The position numbers and the translations under genes were made by a program. 56,895 nucleotides of DNA, taken from assembly GCA_024743355.1 (NCBI GenBank), contig JANSWS010000004.1:1-56895 (forward strand), in the 5' to 3' direction. This DNA comes from a bacterium (lineage in GTDB: Bacteria; Planctomycetota; Planctomycetia; Pirellulales; Pirellulaceae). Every line of letters begins with the position of its first letter. Positions within the stretch are counted from its first letter, which is position 1. The notes under the pieces were generated by a model. It was not told the origin of the DNA. It saw only the letters and a program-made list of their open reading frames with translations, and made no database searches. This document shows, piece after piece, positions 35,340 to 43,269 of the stretch.

Positions 35340-36482
35340 ATGCCTAGCACCAAAGCCCCATTGGGAAGCCTGGACGAGACCCGTCTGCGAAAGATCGCCC
35401 TACTCATTTGCAGTGTCGATGCTACCGCGGCTCAACAGCTGATGTTGCAGCTTCCTTCGGAGATTGCCGCAGAAGTGCGAGCTATCATGGCGACCTTGTC
35501 ACGCCCCGAGTCCTCCGAGCAGCAACGCCTGCTGGAAGAACTTCAACGCCTAGCGGCCAACACCGTGGCTGCCACTGGCGGACAGAGACCAATCGATGGC
35601 CTAACCGGCGAACACCACGCATGCCAGCAGAGCAGTCCGAATTGGTGGACGCGAAACACGGACGACATCGCGGACATATTGATTCACGAACGACCCCCAG
35701 TAATCGCGGCCATCATCAGTCGACTGCCGGCCGATGAATGCATCGAGTTGCTCAAGTGCTTTAGTTCACAATTGAGTGCTCAGATCTTGAGCTGTATATC
35801 CAAGCTGCGAGAGTTGGATACAGTCGTCGAATCTGAAATCGACGATTACATGGCATCCAAGTGCGGCAATCAGCCTGGTAAACAGAACCCGCCCCAAGGC
35901 TCGCGGCGACTGCGACAGCTCAACGCTATTCTCGAAGCTGCCCCCGACGAACTGCAGCACCAGTGGCGCAAGGCACTGGTACCTGCCCCGCAAAAGGAGA
36001 CCACAGCGTCCACGCACAACAGCCCACGCACGGATGCAGTGCAACCGGATCATCCCAGAATTCACGAAGTCGATTTCGACGCAGACAATGCGGAAGCCGC
36101 TCGGGCAGGCGAGCATGAGTTATCCGAGTTTCAGAATATGCCAACTGCGGAAGATGGCTGCTGGCAGGATGACCACACGCACTCTGAGGAGTTCGCGGAA
36201 GAGCCAACGGATCACCTGGAACTCCTTCACCGACTGACCGACACGGAACTGGTATCGTTATTCGATCGCGCCGACGCCGAAACCCTGGTAGTGGCCCTGG
36301 CTGGCGCGGACCCGGCCTTGATCGACAGACTTACCAGTGTTTTGGATTCTGACCGCTTGTCCGCGATTGACGAAGGCATGAAACAACTCGAACACCTACA
36401 GTTGGGTGATATCGATGAAGCACAACAGCGATTGGTCGTACTGGCCCAGCAAATAAGTCCCATCCGACGTTTAGCCTCTTAG
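35340..36482 (+). CDS. fliG: Divergent flagellar motor switch protein FliG
   Basis: 380 residues from ATG 35340 (a TTG at 35328 is in frame). The middle domain has IHERPPVIAAIISRLPADECIELLKCF, aligning with the family's ENPQTIALILSHL region. The C-terminal torque domain is LTDTELVSLFDRADAETLVVALAGADPALIDRL...DIDEAQQRLVVLAQQI. Between them lies a long acidic, His-rich linker (about 215-290) not typical of FliG. The canonical EHPQ motif is HERPP. Position directly before fliH-fliI-fliJ supports the call. It should form the C-ring stator contact. Confidence 0.8.
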   Translation: MPSTKAPLGSLDETRLRKIALLICSVDATAAQQLMLQLPSEIAAEVRAIMATLSRPESSEQQRLLEELQRLAANTVAATGGQRPIDGLTGEHHACQQSSPNWWTRNTDDIADILIHERPPVIAAIISRLPADECIELLKCFSSQLSAQILSCISKLRELDTVVESEIDDYMASKCGNQPGKQNPPQGSRRLRQLNAILEAAPDELQHQWRKALVPAPQKETTASTHNSPRTDAVQPDHPRIHEVDFDADNAEAARAGEHELSEFQNMPTAEDGCWQDDHTHSEEFAEEPTDHLELLHRLTDTELVSLFDRADAETLVVALAGADPALIDRLTSVLDSDRLSAIDEGMKQLEHLQLGDIDEAQQRLVVLAQQISPIRRLAS

Positions 36483-36597
36483 GGTTTTGTCAGGAGAAGA
36501 GCGGGCGTTTGGAAATACATTCGGACAGCAGGCTTGATAGATCGTAGCAGCCAGCCCTTTCTCCAAGGCTCTCGATTCCTCCGGATATGGAAACAAC

Positions 36598-37272
36598 ATG
36601 GCATCAATTTTGAAAGCTCGTTCGCCATCTACGGCCACGAAGGACGGACCGATTGCATTCAACTTGCAAGATGTCCAACTTTCTGCCGACAGCTATCTGG
36701 CCGAAGTGCAGAGTCGTGCCGAGAAGATTCTGTGTGAAGCCCAGGAGATGGCCCGTGAATTACAGGAGAAAGCCCGTAGGCAAGGCTTGGAGCAGGCCGA
36801 ACTGGAATTCGACGAACGCGTCCAACAAGCAGCCCGAAAGCTGACCGAACTGCGGTGCAGGACCGCGATTGCATCCTGTGAGTCCGCCCTGGAACGCATC
36901 AACGAAACGACAGTGAATTGGCTCACAGCCTGGCGTGATCAAACAGTGTCCCTGGCTGCCCATATGGCCGAGAAGCTTGTGCGGCAGGAAATATCACTCG
37001 ACCGACGCAAGACGCTTTCTCATTGGCTTGAGGACGCACTCAACTCTCTACGAGAGTCACGCAGCATTCACATCTGCGTCCACCCAGATGACCATTCAAT
37101 TGCGGAACAGTTGCTTGAAATGATCGCGCGCTCCATCCCGCAAACTTCCGAGGCTCGGGTTGTGGCCGATTCCAATGTTGAGCTGGGCGGTTGCATTGTG
37201 CGAACGAGTCACGGGCAGATTGACCAACAGCTGACCACACAACTGGAGCGGCTGGTAGAACAGTTGTCTTAG
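36598..37272 (+). CDS. fliH: Flagellar export regulator FliH
   Basis: 224 residues. A helical, Glu/Arg/Gln-rich N-terminal half (AEKILCEAQEMARELQEKARRQG) is followed by a FliH C-terminal fold (LTAWRDQTVSLAAHMAEKLVRQEI, VHPDDHSIAEQLLE, SNVELGGCIVRTSHGQIDQQL). The last motif is typical of FliH/YscL. It binds and restrains the ATPase FliI. The ATG of fliI follows one base after the stop, indicating coupled translation. Confidence 0.88.
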   Translation: MASILKARSPSTATKDGPIAFNLQDVQLSADSYLAEVQSRAEKILCEAQEMARELQEKARRQGLEQAELEFDERVQQAARKLTELRCRTAIASCESALERINETTVNWLTAWRDQTVSLAAHMAEKLVRQEISLDRRKTLSHWLEDALNSLRESRSIHICVHPDDHSIAEQLLEMIARSIPQTSEARVVADSNVELGGCIVRTSHGQIDQQLTTQLERLVEQLS

Positions 37273-37273
37273 A

Positions 37274-38629
37274 ATGTCGATTCCGATGCAAATGCCGTCC
37301 CTGTTGGACGATGAACGGCTTCATGCCAATTTGAGGCAAGCAATCCCACCCGCCATCGAGGGCACCATTTGGTCCGTCGGTTCGCATGCAATGGCAGCCG
37401 TGGATCTGCCTGTTCCCATGGGTGCACATTGCGAGATCCAGAGACCGGACGGCAGCAATATGCTGGCCCGTGTAATTGGTTTCGAGGGCGCCCGAACGTT
37501 GCTGACCACGCTAGAGTGCCCCACGGGCGTCTGCCCAGGGAACAGAGTTCGCTTTCGCTCGGCGGGATTTTCGATTCGTGTCGGCAATGACCTGCTGGGT
37601 AGAGTCGTCGACTCGATGGGAGTCCCCATCGATGATGCCCCACTCGTATCCTTGAGCAATCGCGTTCCACTCAACGCCGATCCTCCGCCAGCGATCCACC
37701 GAGGCCCGATCGACGCGATCCTGGAAACGGGGGTGCGAGCCATCGATGCCATGTTGACCATTGGCCGGGGACAACGCTTGGGGATCTTTGCCGGATCCGG
37801 GGTCGGCAAAAGCAGTCTTCTGGGAATGCTGGCCAGAAATACTCACGCCGATGTTATCGTGGTTGGCTTGATTGGCGAAAGAGGACGTGAGGTTCGAGAA
37901 TTTCTGACCCACGAAATTGATGCCAGTACACGGCAAAAATGCGTTACCGTGGTGGCCACCAGCGATCAACCCGCTTTACAGCGGATTCATGCCGCGCAGA
38001 CCAGCACGGCTATCGCTGAATATTTCCGCGATCAAGGCAAACACGTGCTGCTCTTGGTGGACTCGATCACCCGCTGCGCCTTGGCTCAACGCGAAGTCGG
38101 TCTTGCTTCGGGCGAACCCCCGACGACTCGGGGCTATCCCGCCAGTGTGTTCTCGATGCTGCCCAAACTGGTCGAACGCTCAGGTCCAGCCAGGGAACGG
38201 GAGGGCTCCGAAACGATCGGCTCGATTACAGGCATGTACACCGTGTTGGTCGAAGGCGACGACCCTCATGAACCCGTGAGTGATGCACTGCGTGGTTTGC
38301 TGGATGGACACATTCAGCTTTCTCGTAAACTTGCTGAAGCAGGCTGTTTCCCCGCAATTGACATCTTGAACAGTCTCAGCAGATTACAGCGACAGCTAGT
38401 CGACGATCATCACTTGGAATTGGCCGCTCGTGTCAGACAACTTCTCGCCGACTACCGAGATCACGAAGAACTGATTTCCATTGGAGCATATAAACATGGC
38501 ACGCAACCCCGAGTTGACCGAGCCATTGCCAGCCGTAACGGGCTACAACGTTTCTTCTGCCAAGACTGCCATGAACAATCCAGTTGGGAAGAAACACTGA
38601 CACAGCTTGCCTCGCTTACCGAATTCTAG
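37274..38629 (+). CDS. fliI: Flagellar export ATPase FliI
   Basis: 451 residues. Walker A is GSGVGKSS (175-182), with GLIGERGREVREFL and VLLLVDSITRCALAQREVGLASGEPP (Walker B region) as in FliI/YscN. The N-terminal beta-barrel domain and the C-terminal helical domain are complete. The last ~25 residues (RFFCQDCHEQSSWEETL) are unusual, with two Cys and a His, and may bind metal. It energises export at the cytoplasmic face of the gate. It directly follows fliH and precedes fliJ. Confidence 0.97.
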   Translation: MSIPMQMPSLLDDERLHANLRQAIPPAIEGTIWSVGSHAMAAVDLPVPMGAHCEIQRPDGSNMLARVIGFEGARTLLTTLECPTGVCPGNRVRFRSAGFSIRVGNDLLGRVVDSMGVPIDDAPLVSLSNRVPLNADPPPAIHRGPIDAILETGVRAIDAMLTIGRGQRLGIFAGSGVGKSSLLGMLARNTHADVIVVGLIGERGREVREFLTHEIDASTRQKCVTVVATSDQPALQRIHAAQTSTAIAEYFRDQGKHVLLLVDSITRCALAQREVGLASGEPPTTRGYPASVFSMLPKLVERSGPAREREGSETIGSITGMYTVLVEGDDPHEPVSDALRGLLDGHIQLSRKLAEAGCFPAIDILNSLSRLQRQLVDDHHLELAARVRQLLADYRDHEELISIGAYKHGTQPRVDRAIASRNGLQRFFCQDCHEQSSWEETLTQLASLTEF

Positions 38630-38662
38630 TTGCACCCACCTTTCGAAGCAGTTTTCCCTTCC

Positions 38663-39166
38663 ATGCGAAGTTTCCATTTCAATCTGTCCGCTATTCTTCA
38701 GCAGCGCAAACAAAATCTGGACAGGATTCGAAGTCATTATCAGGCGGCCCTTACCAAAGTCGAGGCAACAGACATTCAGATCCGGGAATTGCGTGAGGAG
38801 CTATCCGGACTGCGGTACCTACCTTCACCCCAGCCTGCTGTAACCCAAGAGATCGACCTGGTTGCATTACAGGCCCAATCCAGTTATCAGGATTTCCTGC
38901 GTGAGCGGCTCGCTAAGCTGATTTGCGAACGTGAGCAGCTCCAGGCATACGCGGACGAGCAACAGCGGCAGATGCGGGACGCTACACAAGAACACCACAG
39001 TCTGGTTTCACTGCGCAGCGCTAAACACGCCCAATGGTGTCGCGAATACCAGAAGTCACAACAACGTCAACTCGACGAAATTGCTTCTACGAAATCCAAC
39101 CGACAGGAGCGAAGCTCGGTTCGCACCCAAAATCTGCCGGCTGCTTGGATCTCGCAAACGCTATAG
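38663..39166 (+). CDS. fliJ: Flagellar export chaperone FliJ-like protein
   Basis: 167 residues from ATG 38663 (MRSFHFNLSAILQQRKQNLDR); a TTG 11 codons earlier is contiguous with the fliI stop. The FHF.L..IL..R opening and the long continuous coiled coil fit FliJ, the stalk-like partner of FliI. Sequence identity is weak, as usual for FliJ, so the call leans on position after fliI. The gene ends the flagellar unit; a repeat cluster follows. Confidence 0.78.
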   Translation: MRSFHFNLSAILQQRKQNLDRIRSHYQAALTKVEATDIQIRELREELSGLRYLPSPQPAVTQEIDLVALQAQSSYQDFLRERLAKLICEREQLQAYADEQQRQMRDATQEHHSLVSLRSAKHAQWCREYQKSQQRQLDEIASTKSNRQERSSVRTQNLPAAWISQTL

Positions 39167-39198
39167 GGGCGTGTCTTAGGCGGCGGCAGATGGATTCA

Positions 39199-39218
39199 TA
39201 CCCGTAGCCACGCTCGCC
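39199..39218 (+). repeat. Dispersed 20-bp repeat motif (copy 1)
   Basis: TACCCGTAGCCACGCTCGCC occurs here and identically at 56751-56770. It is also an imperfect inverted copy of part of the adjacent 43-bp tandem unit (CGTAGCCACCGTCGCCAGA on the minus strand). It is part of an interspersed intergenic repeat family. Confidence 0.75.
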
Positions 39219-39225
39219 GGATCGT

Positions 39226-39354
39226 GATCGGCGTCGTCCACCGTCTGGCGACGGTGGCTACGATTGGTGGTCGGCATCGTCCATTGTCTGGCTACGGTAG
39301 CTACGATTGGTGGTCGGCATCGTCCATAGTCTGGCGACGGTAGCTACGATTGGC
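39226..39354. repeat. Three tandem copies of a 43-bp unit
   Basis: Copies start at 39226, 39269 and 39312 (period 43 bp); the second and third differ by only a few bases. The core is GGTCGGCATCGTCCA, then GTCTGGCGACGGTAGCTACG. It lies in the gap between fliJ and the convergent cytochrome gene. The unit contains an imperfect inverted copy of the upstream 20-bp motif, so the single strand could fold into hairpins. Confidence 0.85.
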
Positions 39355-39391
39355 ACATTTTCATCTGCCCTGGCCGGCTTTCCCGCCTGCC

Positions 39392-42300
39392 TTAGCCACC
39401 GGCTTGAACCAGCTCCGCCAGTACTTCGTACTTGGCCGGGCCCGTGTGAAAGTCAAAGGCCCTGAAGTACCGGTACTGCTCCTGCGCGGATTCGCATTGC
39501 CGAATGATCTCCGCCAAATAGCGACACGCTTTGGGCGATCGACAACGCCAAATGATGTCATGTCCGGCAGGCGTATTCCAATCATCGCCTACGCGTTCCA
39601 GCCAGGCTTCAAAAAATTCATCCCACTGTTTGTCAGCCGCAATCCCCAAGGCTTCGACATACCAACGATCACGACCGTTGTGACGGACCGCCAAATCTGC
39701 CCACAATGATGCTGCTCTGGGGTCCTGCTGATGCCGCAAAGCAATCAGCAGTTCCCGCAAGACGTGCGGCGAATCATCGTTCTTGAGTTGCTCTACGATC
39801 GGGATCACGTCCAAATCATGTTGCCGAGCCATGCGAATGCCGACGATCCTAAGCTCGGGATTTTCGTCAGCAATGGCCTGAGCCACATACTTGGCGGGTT
39901 GTTGGCTGATCCTGGCTAACTGCCACAATGCTCTCGCCTTGATCGATTCCGAATGGCTCAGGGAAATACTATCCTCGAGCGCATCCACGGCGGTTAGACC
40001 CAGCTCTTGCAGGCGTCTTTGAGCCAGATATTGCGTCGCCAGATTGGGACTGCTTAGCGCTCGCACGGTTCCAGCCGGTGATTCCAAATCCAAGACGGGA
40101 ATCTCATAGCCCTCGTGCCCTTGGGGCGTAATTCTAAAGATGCGCCCGTGCTGCGTGTCCCCCATGCGATGCCCGCCGACGCCTGGATCATACCAGTCGG
40201 CGACAAACAAAGAGCCGTCCGGGGCAACGCAAACATCCACCGGTCGGAACCACGGGTCGCGGACACCTTTGACCAAATTCAAAATGGAAGCTTGAAAACC
40301 GGCGCCGTCCTTTTCGACAGGATACGCCCGCACAACATTCGGTCCAGGATCGGTGTGAATCATCTGATTCTGGAATGGCTCCGGCAGTAGATCACCTTCA
40401 TAGAAGCAGATGCCCGTTGGAGAACCAGCCCCGGTTTGCAAAATGTTGGGCACCACACCTGGATCATTCAAATGCCAATGCTGTAACGGAATTTCTTCCT
40501 CTAAACCAATCCTGGATTTCCGCCAAGCATCCCCCGTCAGCTCATCCCGGTAGCCATAGTTGCCGAACTCCATCACGAAGTTGATTCGCGTGCCGCGGTT
40601 ACCGTCATCGTCATTGTCGGATTGCCAAAGATTGCCGAACGAATCCACACAGACTTCCCAGTTATTGCGAAAGTTCCAACCCAGCGTCTCCAATTCACTG
40701 CCGTCCAAGTTGCAGCGAAATACCATGCCCTGTTGGTAAGGATTGCGTGTGTCATCGACAACGTTGCCCGCCTTGTCGACGATCGTCTCGCCCTGGGGGC
40801 CCTTCAGTTGCTTTCCTTCGTTACCAAAATTGAAATACAACTTTCCATCAGGACCGATGCCAAAGGCGTGAATTCCGTGGTCATGCTGCACGCCGCTGAT
40901 TCCCGAGAACAGGATCTTCTTAGAATCCGGCTTCAAGTCACCATCGGCATCGGTGAACTCAAAGACGTTTTCACCCGCCGACACAATGATCTTATCCCCG
41001 AGCACACAAACCCCATGGGGTGAATCGATTTCTGGATGTTGGTAGAACACGGTTTCTTTGTCCGCTTTGCCATCCCCGTCACTATCCTCCAGAACCAGAA
41101 TCCGATCCCCCTGACTCCTGGCTTCGTTGTCGGGATTGCGAAAATGACGGTAGTTCACCGCTTCGCAGACCCACACGCGTCCCAGTGCGTCCACATCGAT
41201 ACTGGTTGGACTAAGCAATTGTGGCTCGGCGGCGAACAATTCGACCTGCAGGCCCTGGGCTACATCAAAACCAGCAATGGCAGTCTTGGGATCTCTCAGG
41301 TCCGTATTTTCAGGGACCGTTTCTTCCGCTATCGCTTCAAAAGGGCCTTCGCCGGCACGCTTGAGCGTCAGTAGATAATCCACCAGATCCACCAGGTTCT
41401 GCAAAGACATCGCTTTCTGCAGGTCGGCGGGCATCAGCGAAACCGACTGCAGTTTGAGACTCTCAACATCTGCGGCAGCCCGTGTGTGATCGATGCCCTC
41501 CGCATCGCGGATGGTCACCTGTTCGTCGGTCTGGTTAATCAGCAAGCCCGTCACCACGCGATCGTCTGCATCCAGAAGCGTGTACGTTTCGTAGTTGTGG
41601 CTGATGGCGGCGCTGGGATTCAAGATGGCTACATACATGTCTTCTCGCGAGAGTTTGCTGCCGATCTCGGATAGATTAGGCCCAACCTCTTTACCTTCAC
41701 TGCCAACTTGGTGGCACTTGATGCAGGTGCCCACCGTGTGAAACACTTGCTTCCCACGCGCCAGATCACCCCGCATCTTGGCCAGTTCCTGAACGGGAGG
41801 CAACGCTTCGGCCTCCGCTGTGGCAATTGCCGCCAAGTGTTTCTTGGCTTCGTCGCGAATTGCCTGCGAGTTGGCCCCCAGCAGACGGTCATGGACCACG
41901 AATCGGATATCGTCCGATACTTGACCTTGCTTCGCCATCTCGAGCAAGAAGCGACTGCCGTCTTCGGATCTCCCCAAACCGTCAGCGGCGGCAATCCTCA
42001 GCTGTCGACTCGCTCGCGGGTCGTCGAGCACAGCCTTGAGCATCCGGATAACCCGCGGATTCTGGGAGAAGCCCATAGCCGTGACTGCGGCCGTAGCCAG
42101 CTCAGGATTGGTGTCCTGAATAGCTGCCTCGAGCACCGCCAAGTTCCCGGAACGTTCGATCAATTCGGCGGCGTCTTTGTTCAGTGTCGAGAACGGTAGC
42201 TGCGTGAGCATCTGGCGAAGTTCATCGGTTTGTTCAAAAACCTTCAAGCGCCTGGCTACATCGATATATTGCTGCGTACCGACCTGACGGCTCAGATAAC

Positions 42301-42508
42301 GGAGCACTGCCGGACGCTGTGCTGGAAAATCGCTTAAAGACTTATCTGGCAAGCGCAACAACGCTTCGACGACCGCATGGTCGTTGGCGGCGGAATCCTG
42401 GGCTTGTGTGGCATGCGGTCCGCCAACCATTAATGCAAGCATCGCCAAAATACAAACAACCAAGGCTGGAACGCCAGAATCGCGGCGCGTGCGACCTACA
42501 TTCAACAT
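39392..42508 (-). CDS. PVC-type cytochrome c / dehydrogenase-propeller protein with HEAT repeats
   Basis: 1038 residues from ATG ~42508 (MLNVG; a TTG upstream is in frame). A signal peptide is present (LVVCILAMLALMVGG...TQAQ). An N-terminal HEAT-like helical region follows (~40-235), then a heme-c motif CIKCH (about 260-264) with VGPNLSEIGSK. The membrane-bound dehydrogenase propeller runs from about 410 to 790 (DVDALGRVWVCEAVNYR, DSPHGVCVLGDKI, WRPVDVCVAPDGSLFVADWYDPGVGG). The C-terminal part is HEAT-like again. In the proteins I recall, heme follows the propeller; here it precedes it. It acts in the periplasm, perhaps in sugar or alcohol oxidation; substrate unknown. Confidence 0.85.
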   Translation of the reverse strand: MLNVGRTRRDSGVPALVVCILAMLALMVGGPHATQAQDSAANDHAVVEALLRLPDKSLSDFPAQRPAVLRYLSRQVGTQQYIDVARRLKVFEQTDELRQMLTQLPFSTLNKDAAELIERSGNLAVLEAAIQDTNPELATAAVTAMGFSQNPRVIRMLKAVLDDPRASRQLRIAAADGLGRSEDGSRFLLEMAKQGQVSDDIRFVVHDRLLGANSQAIRDEAKKHLAAIATAEAEALPPVQELAKMRGDLARGKQVFHTVGTCIKCHQVGSEGKEVGPNLSEIGSKLSREDMYVAILNPSAAISHNYETYTLLDADDRVVTGLLINQTDEQVTIRDAEGIDHTRAAADVESLKLQSVSLMPADLQKAMSLQNLVDLVDYLLTLKRAGEGPFEAIAEETVPENTDLRDPKTAIAGFDVAQGLQVELFAAEPQLLSPTSIDVDALGRVWVCEAVNYRHFRNPDNEARSQGDRILVLEDSDGDGKADKETVFYQHPEIDSPHGVCVLGDKIIVSAGENVFEFTDADGDLKPDSKKILFSGISGVQHDHGIHAFGIGPDGKLYFNFGNEGKQLKGPQGETIVDKAGNVVDDTRNPYQQGMVFRCNLDGSELETLGWNFRNNWEVCVDSFGNLWQSDNDDDGNRGTRINFVMEFGNYGYRDELTGDAWRKSRIGLEEEIPLQHWHLNDPGVVPNILQTGAGSPTGICFYEGDLLPEPFQNQMIHTDPGPNVVRAYPVEKDGAGFQASILNLVKGVRDPWFRPVDVCVAPDGSLFVADWYDPGVGGHRMGDTQHGRIFRITPQGHEGYEIPVLDLESPAGTVRALSSPNLATQYLAQRRLQELGLTAVDALEDSISLSHSESIKARALWQLARISQQPAKYVAQAIADENPELRIVGIRMARQHDLDVIPIVEQLKNDDSPHVLRELLIALRHQQDPRAASLWADLAVRHNGRDRWYVEALGIAADKQWDEFFEAWLERVGDDWNTPAGHDIIWRCRSPKACRYLAEIIRQCESAQEQYRYFRAFDFHTGPAKYEVLAELVQAGG

Positions 42509-42608
42509 GGATCTCGAACCTGTGCTAACAAGGGCTGTGGGGGAATTGCGAAGACTCAAATGCTGTCATTGCGCCACGGAAGATACCGGGAGAAAACTCT
42601 TGTAATTC

Positions 42609-42628
42609 TTACAATCTCGCGATTGTAA
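42609..42628. promoter_or_regulatory. Perfect inverted repeat upstream of the cytochrome gene
   Basis: TTACAATC (42609-42616) and GATTGTAA (42621-42628) are separated by 4 nt. It lies about 100 bp upstream of the minus-strand cytochrome start. The 8-bp arms and short spacer fit a dimeric repressor or activator site. Confidence 0.55.
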
Positions 42629-42764
42629 AAACGTCCGTAGCGGGTTGTCGAAGAGCTAGAAAATGGGGATCGGGTAAAGTTTTCTCCCTCGTTTTCAACT
42701 GCAGGGCCACATTATACGCAATTCTCGATCTGAAATCAGCGATTGGCATGGCTGTTGCATTCAG

Positions 42765-42826
42765 GGGAGAGCAAGTGGCAAATGGCCAAGGCCCGCAGCG
42801 GAGCTAGGCTGCCACCACTCCTTTTT
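42765..42826 (+). terminator. Terminator-like hairpin in the cytochrome/ndh spacer
   Basis: GGAG and GTGGCA (42775-42780) pair with TGCCAC (42810-42815) and CTCC, followed by five Ts (42822-42826). The stem has internal bulges. It would end a short plus-strand transcript, but no gene lies upstream on this strand. Confidence 0.4.
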
Positions 42827-42839
42827 CCGTGCATCGAGA

Positions 42840-43075
42840 GAGAGGGAATCGAGGGAACGCAAACAACCAATCGTCCTCCGGTTGGTAACCGCAGGTAGTC
42901 TGCTGCAACGCCACGCAACCTCTGGCAGTTGGGCTATCGCGAACACGGATGCTCCGTGACCTTAGAGGCGCATATCGCCGATGTATGGCGATGAATAGGG
43001 CTGCAACAGCCATAGGCCCGCTTTTCACGGTTGAAAGGTCCCGCTTGGATGAGCCACTCAAGCGGGGCCTTTTTC
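42840..43075 (+). ncRNA. Candidate small structured RNA upstream of ndh
   Basis: Before the terminator at 43036-43075, three hairpins follow in series: CACGGA-TGC-TCCGTG (about 42952-42966), ATCGCC-7nt-GGCGAT and GGCTG-CAA-CAGCC inside GGGC...GCCC. The terminator ends the transcript 195 bp before ndh, and no protein is encoded. The 5' end is not defined. I compared it by eye with tmRNA, RNase P, SRP and 6S hallmarks and saw no match. It could also be an attenuated ndh leader. Confidence 0.4.
43036..43075 (+). terminator. Rho-independent terminator upstream of ndh
   Basis: AGGTCCCGCTTG and CAAGCGGGGCCT form a 12-bp stem (one G-T pair) with an 11-nt loop, followed by TTTTT at 43071-43075. It ends a plus-strand transcript whose start is within the spacer. 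Confidence 0.85.
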
Positions 43076-43269
43076 GTTTTCTGTCCACGAGACTTCATGC
43101 ATGTCACGCAGCAGGCTGCAGGACGGCATCTCCTAAACTTCGAGCTGGCCGACTTCCGCCTGTAATCCACAGCCTTCCTGCCTGGCCACCATCGCTGCCC
43201 AAACCTGCTGCGTTTAAACTAGTAGATGATAGCAGCACTCATCCAGATGCTTGGAGCGAACGAGTATTC

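Larger units (their letters stand above)
42509..43269 (+). other. 761-bp divergent spacer between cytochrome gene and ndh
   Basis: No protein gene is recognised. It holds the operator-like palindrome (42609-42628), two plus-strand terminators and a run of short perfect hairpins (listed separately). The in-frame ORF from 42949 is a noncoding extension of ndh because it runs through a terminator. Confidence 0.6.

Noticed and set aside
42949-43269. N-terminal extension of the NDH-2 gene
   Set aside because: It passes through a rho-independent terminator and lacks homologous sequence; MSDPKQVII at 43270 is the normal NDH-2 start.
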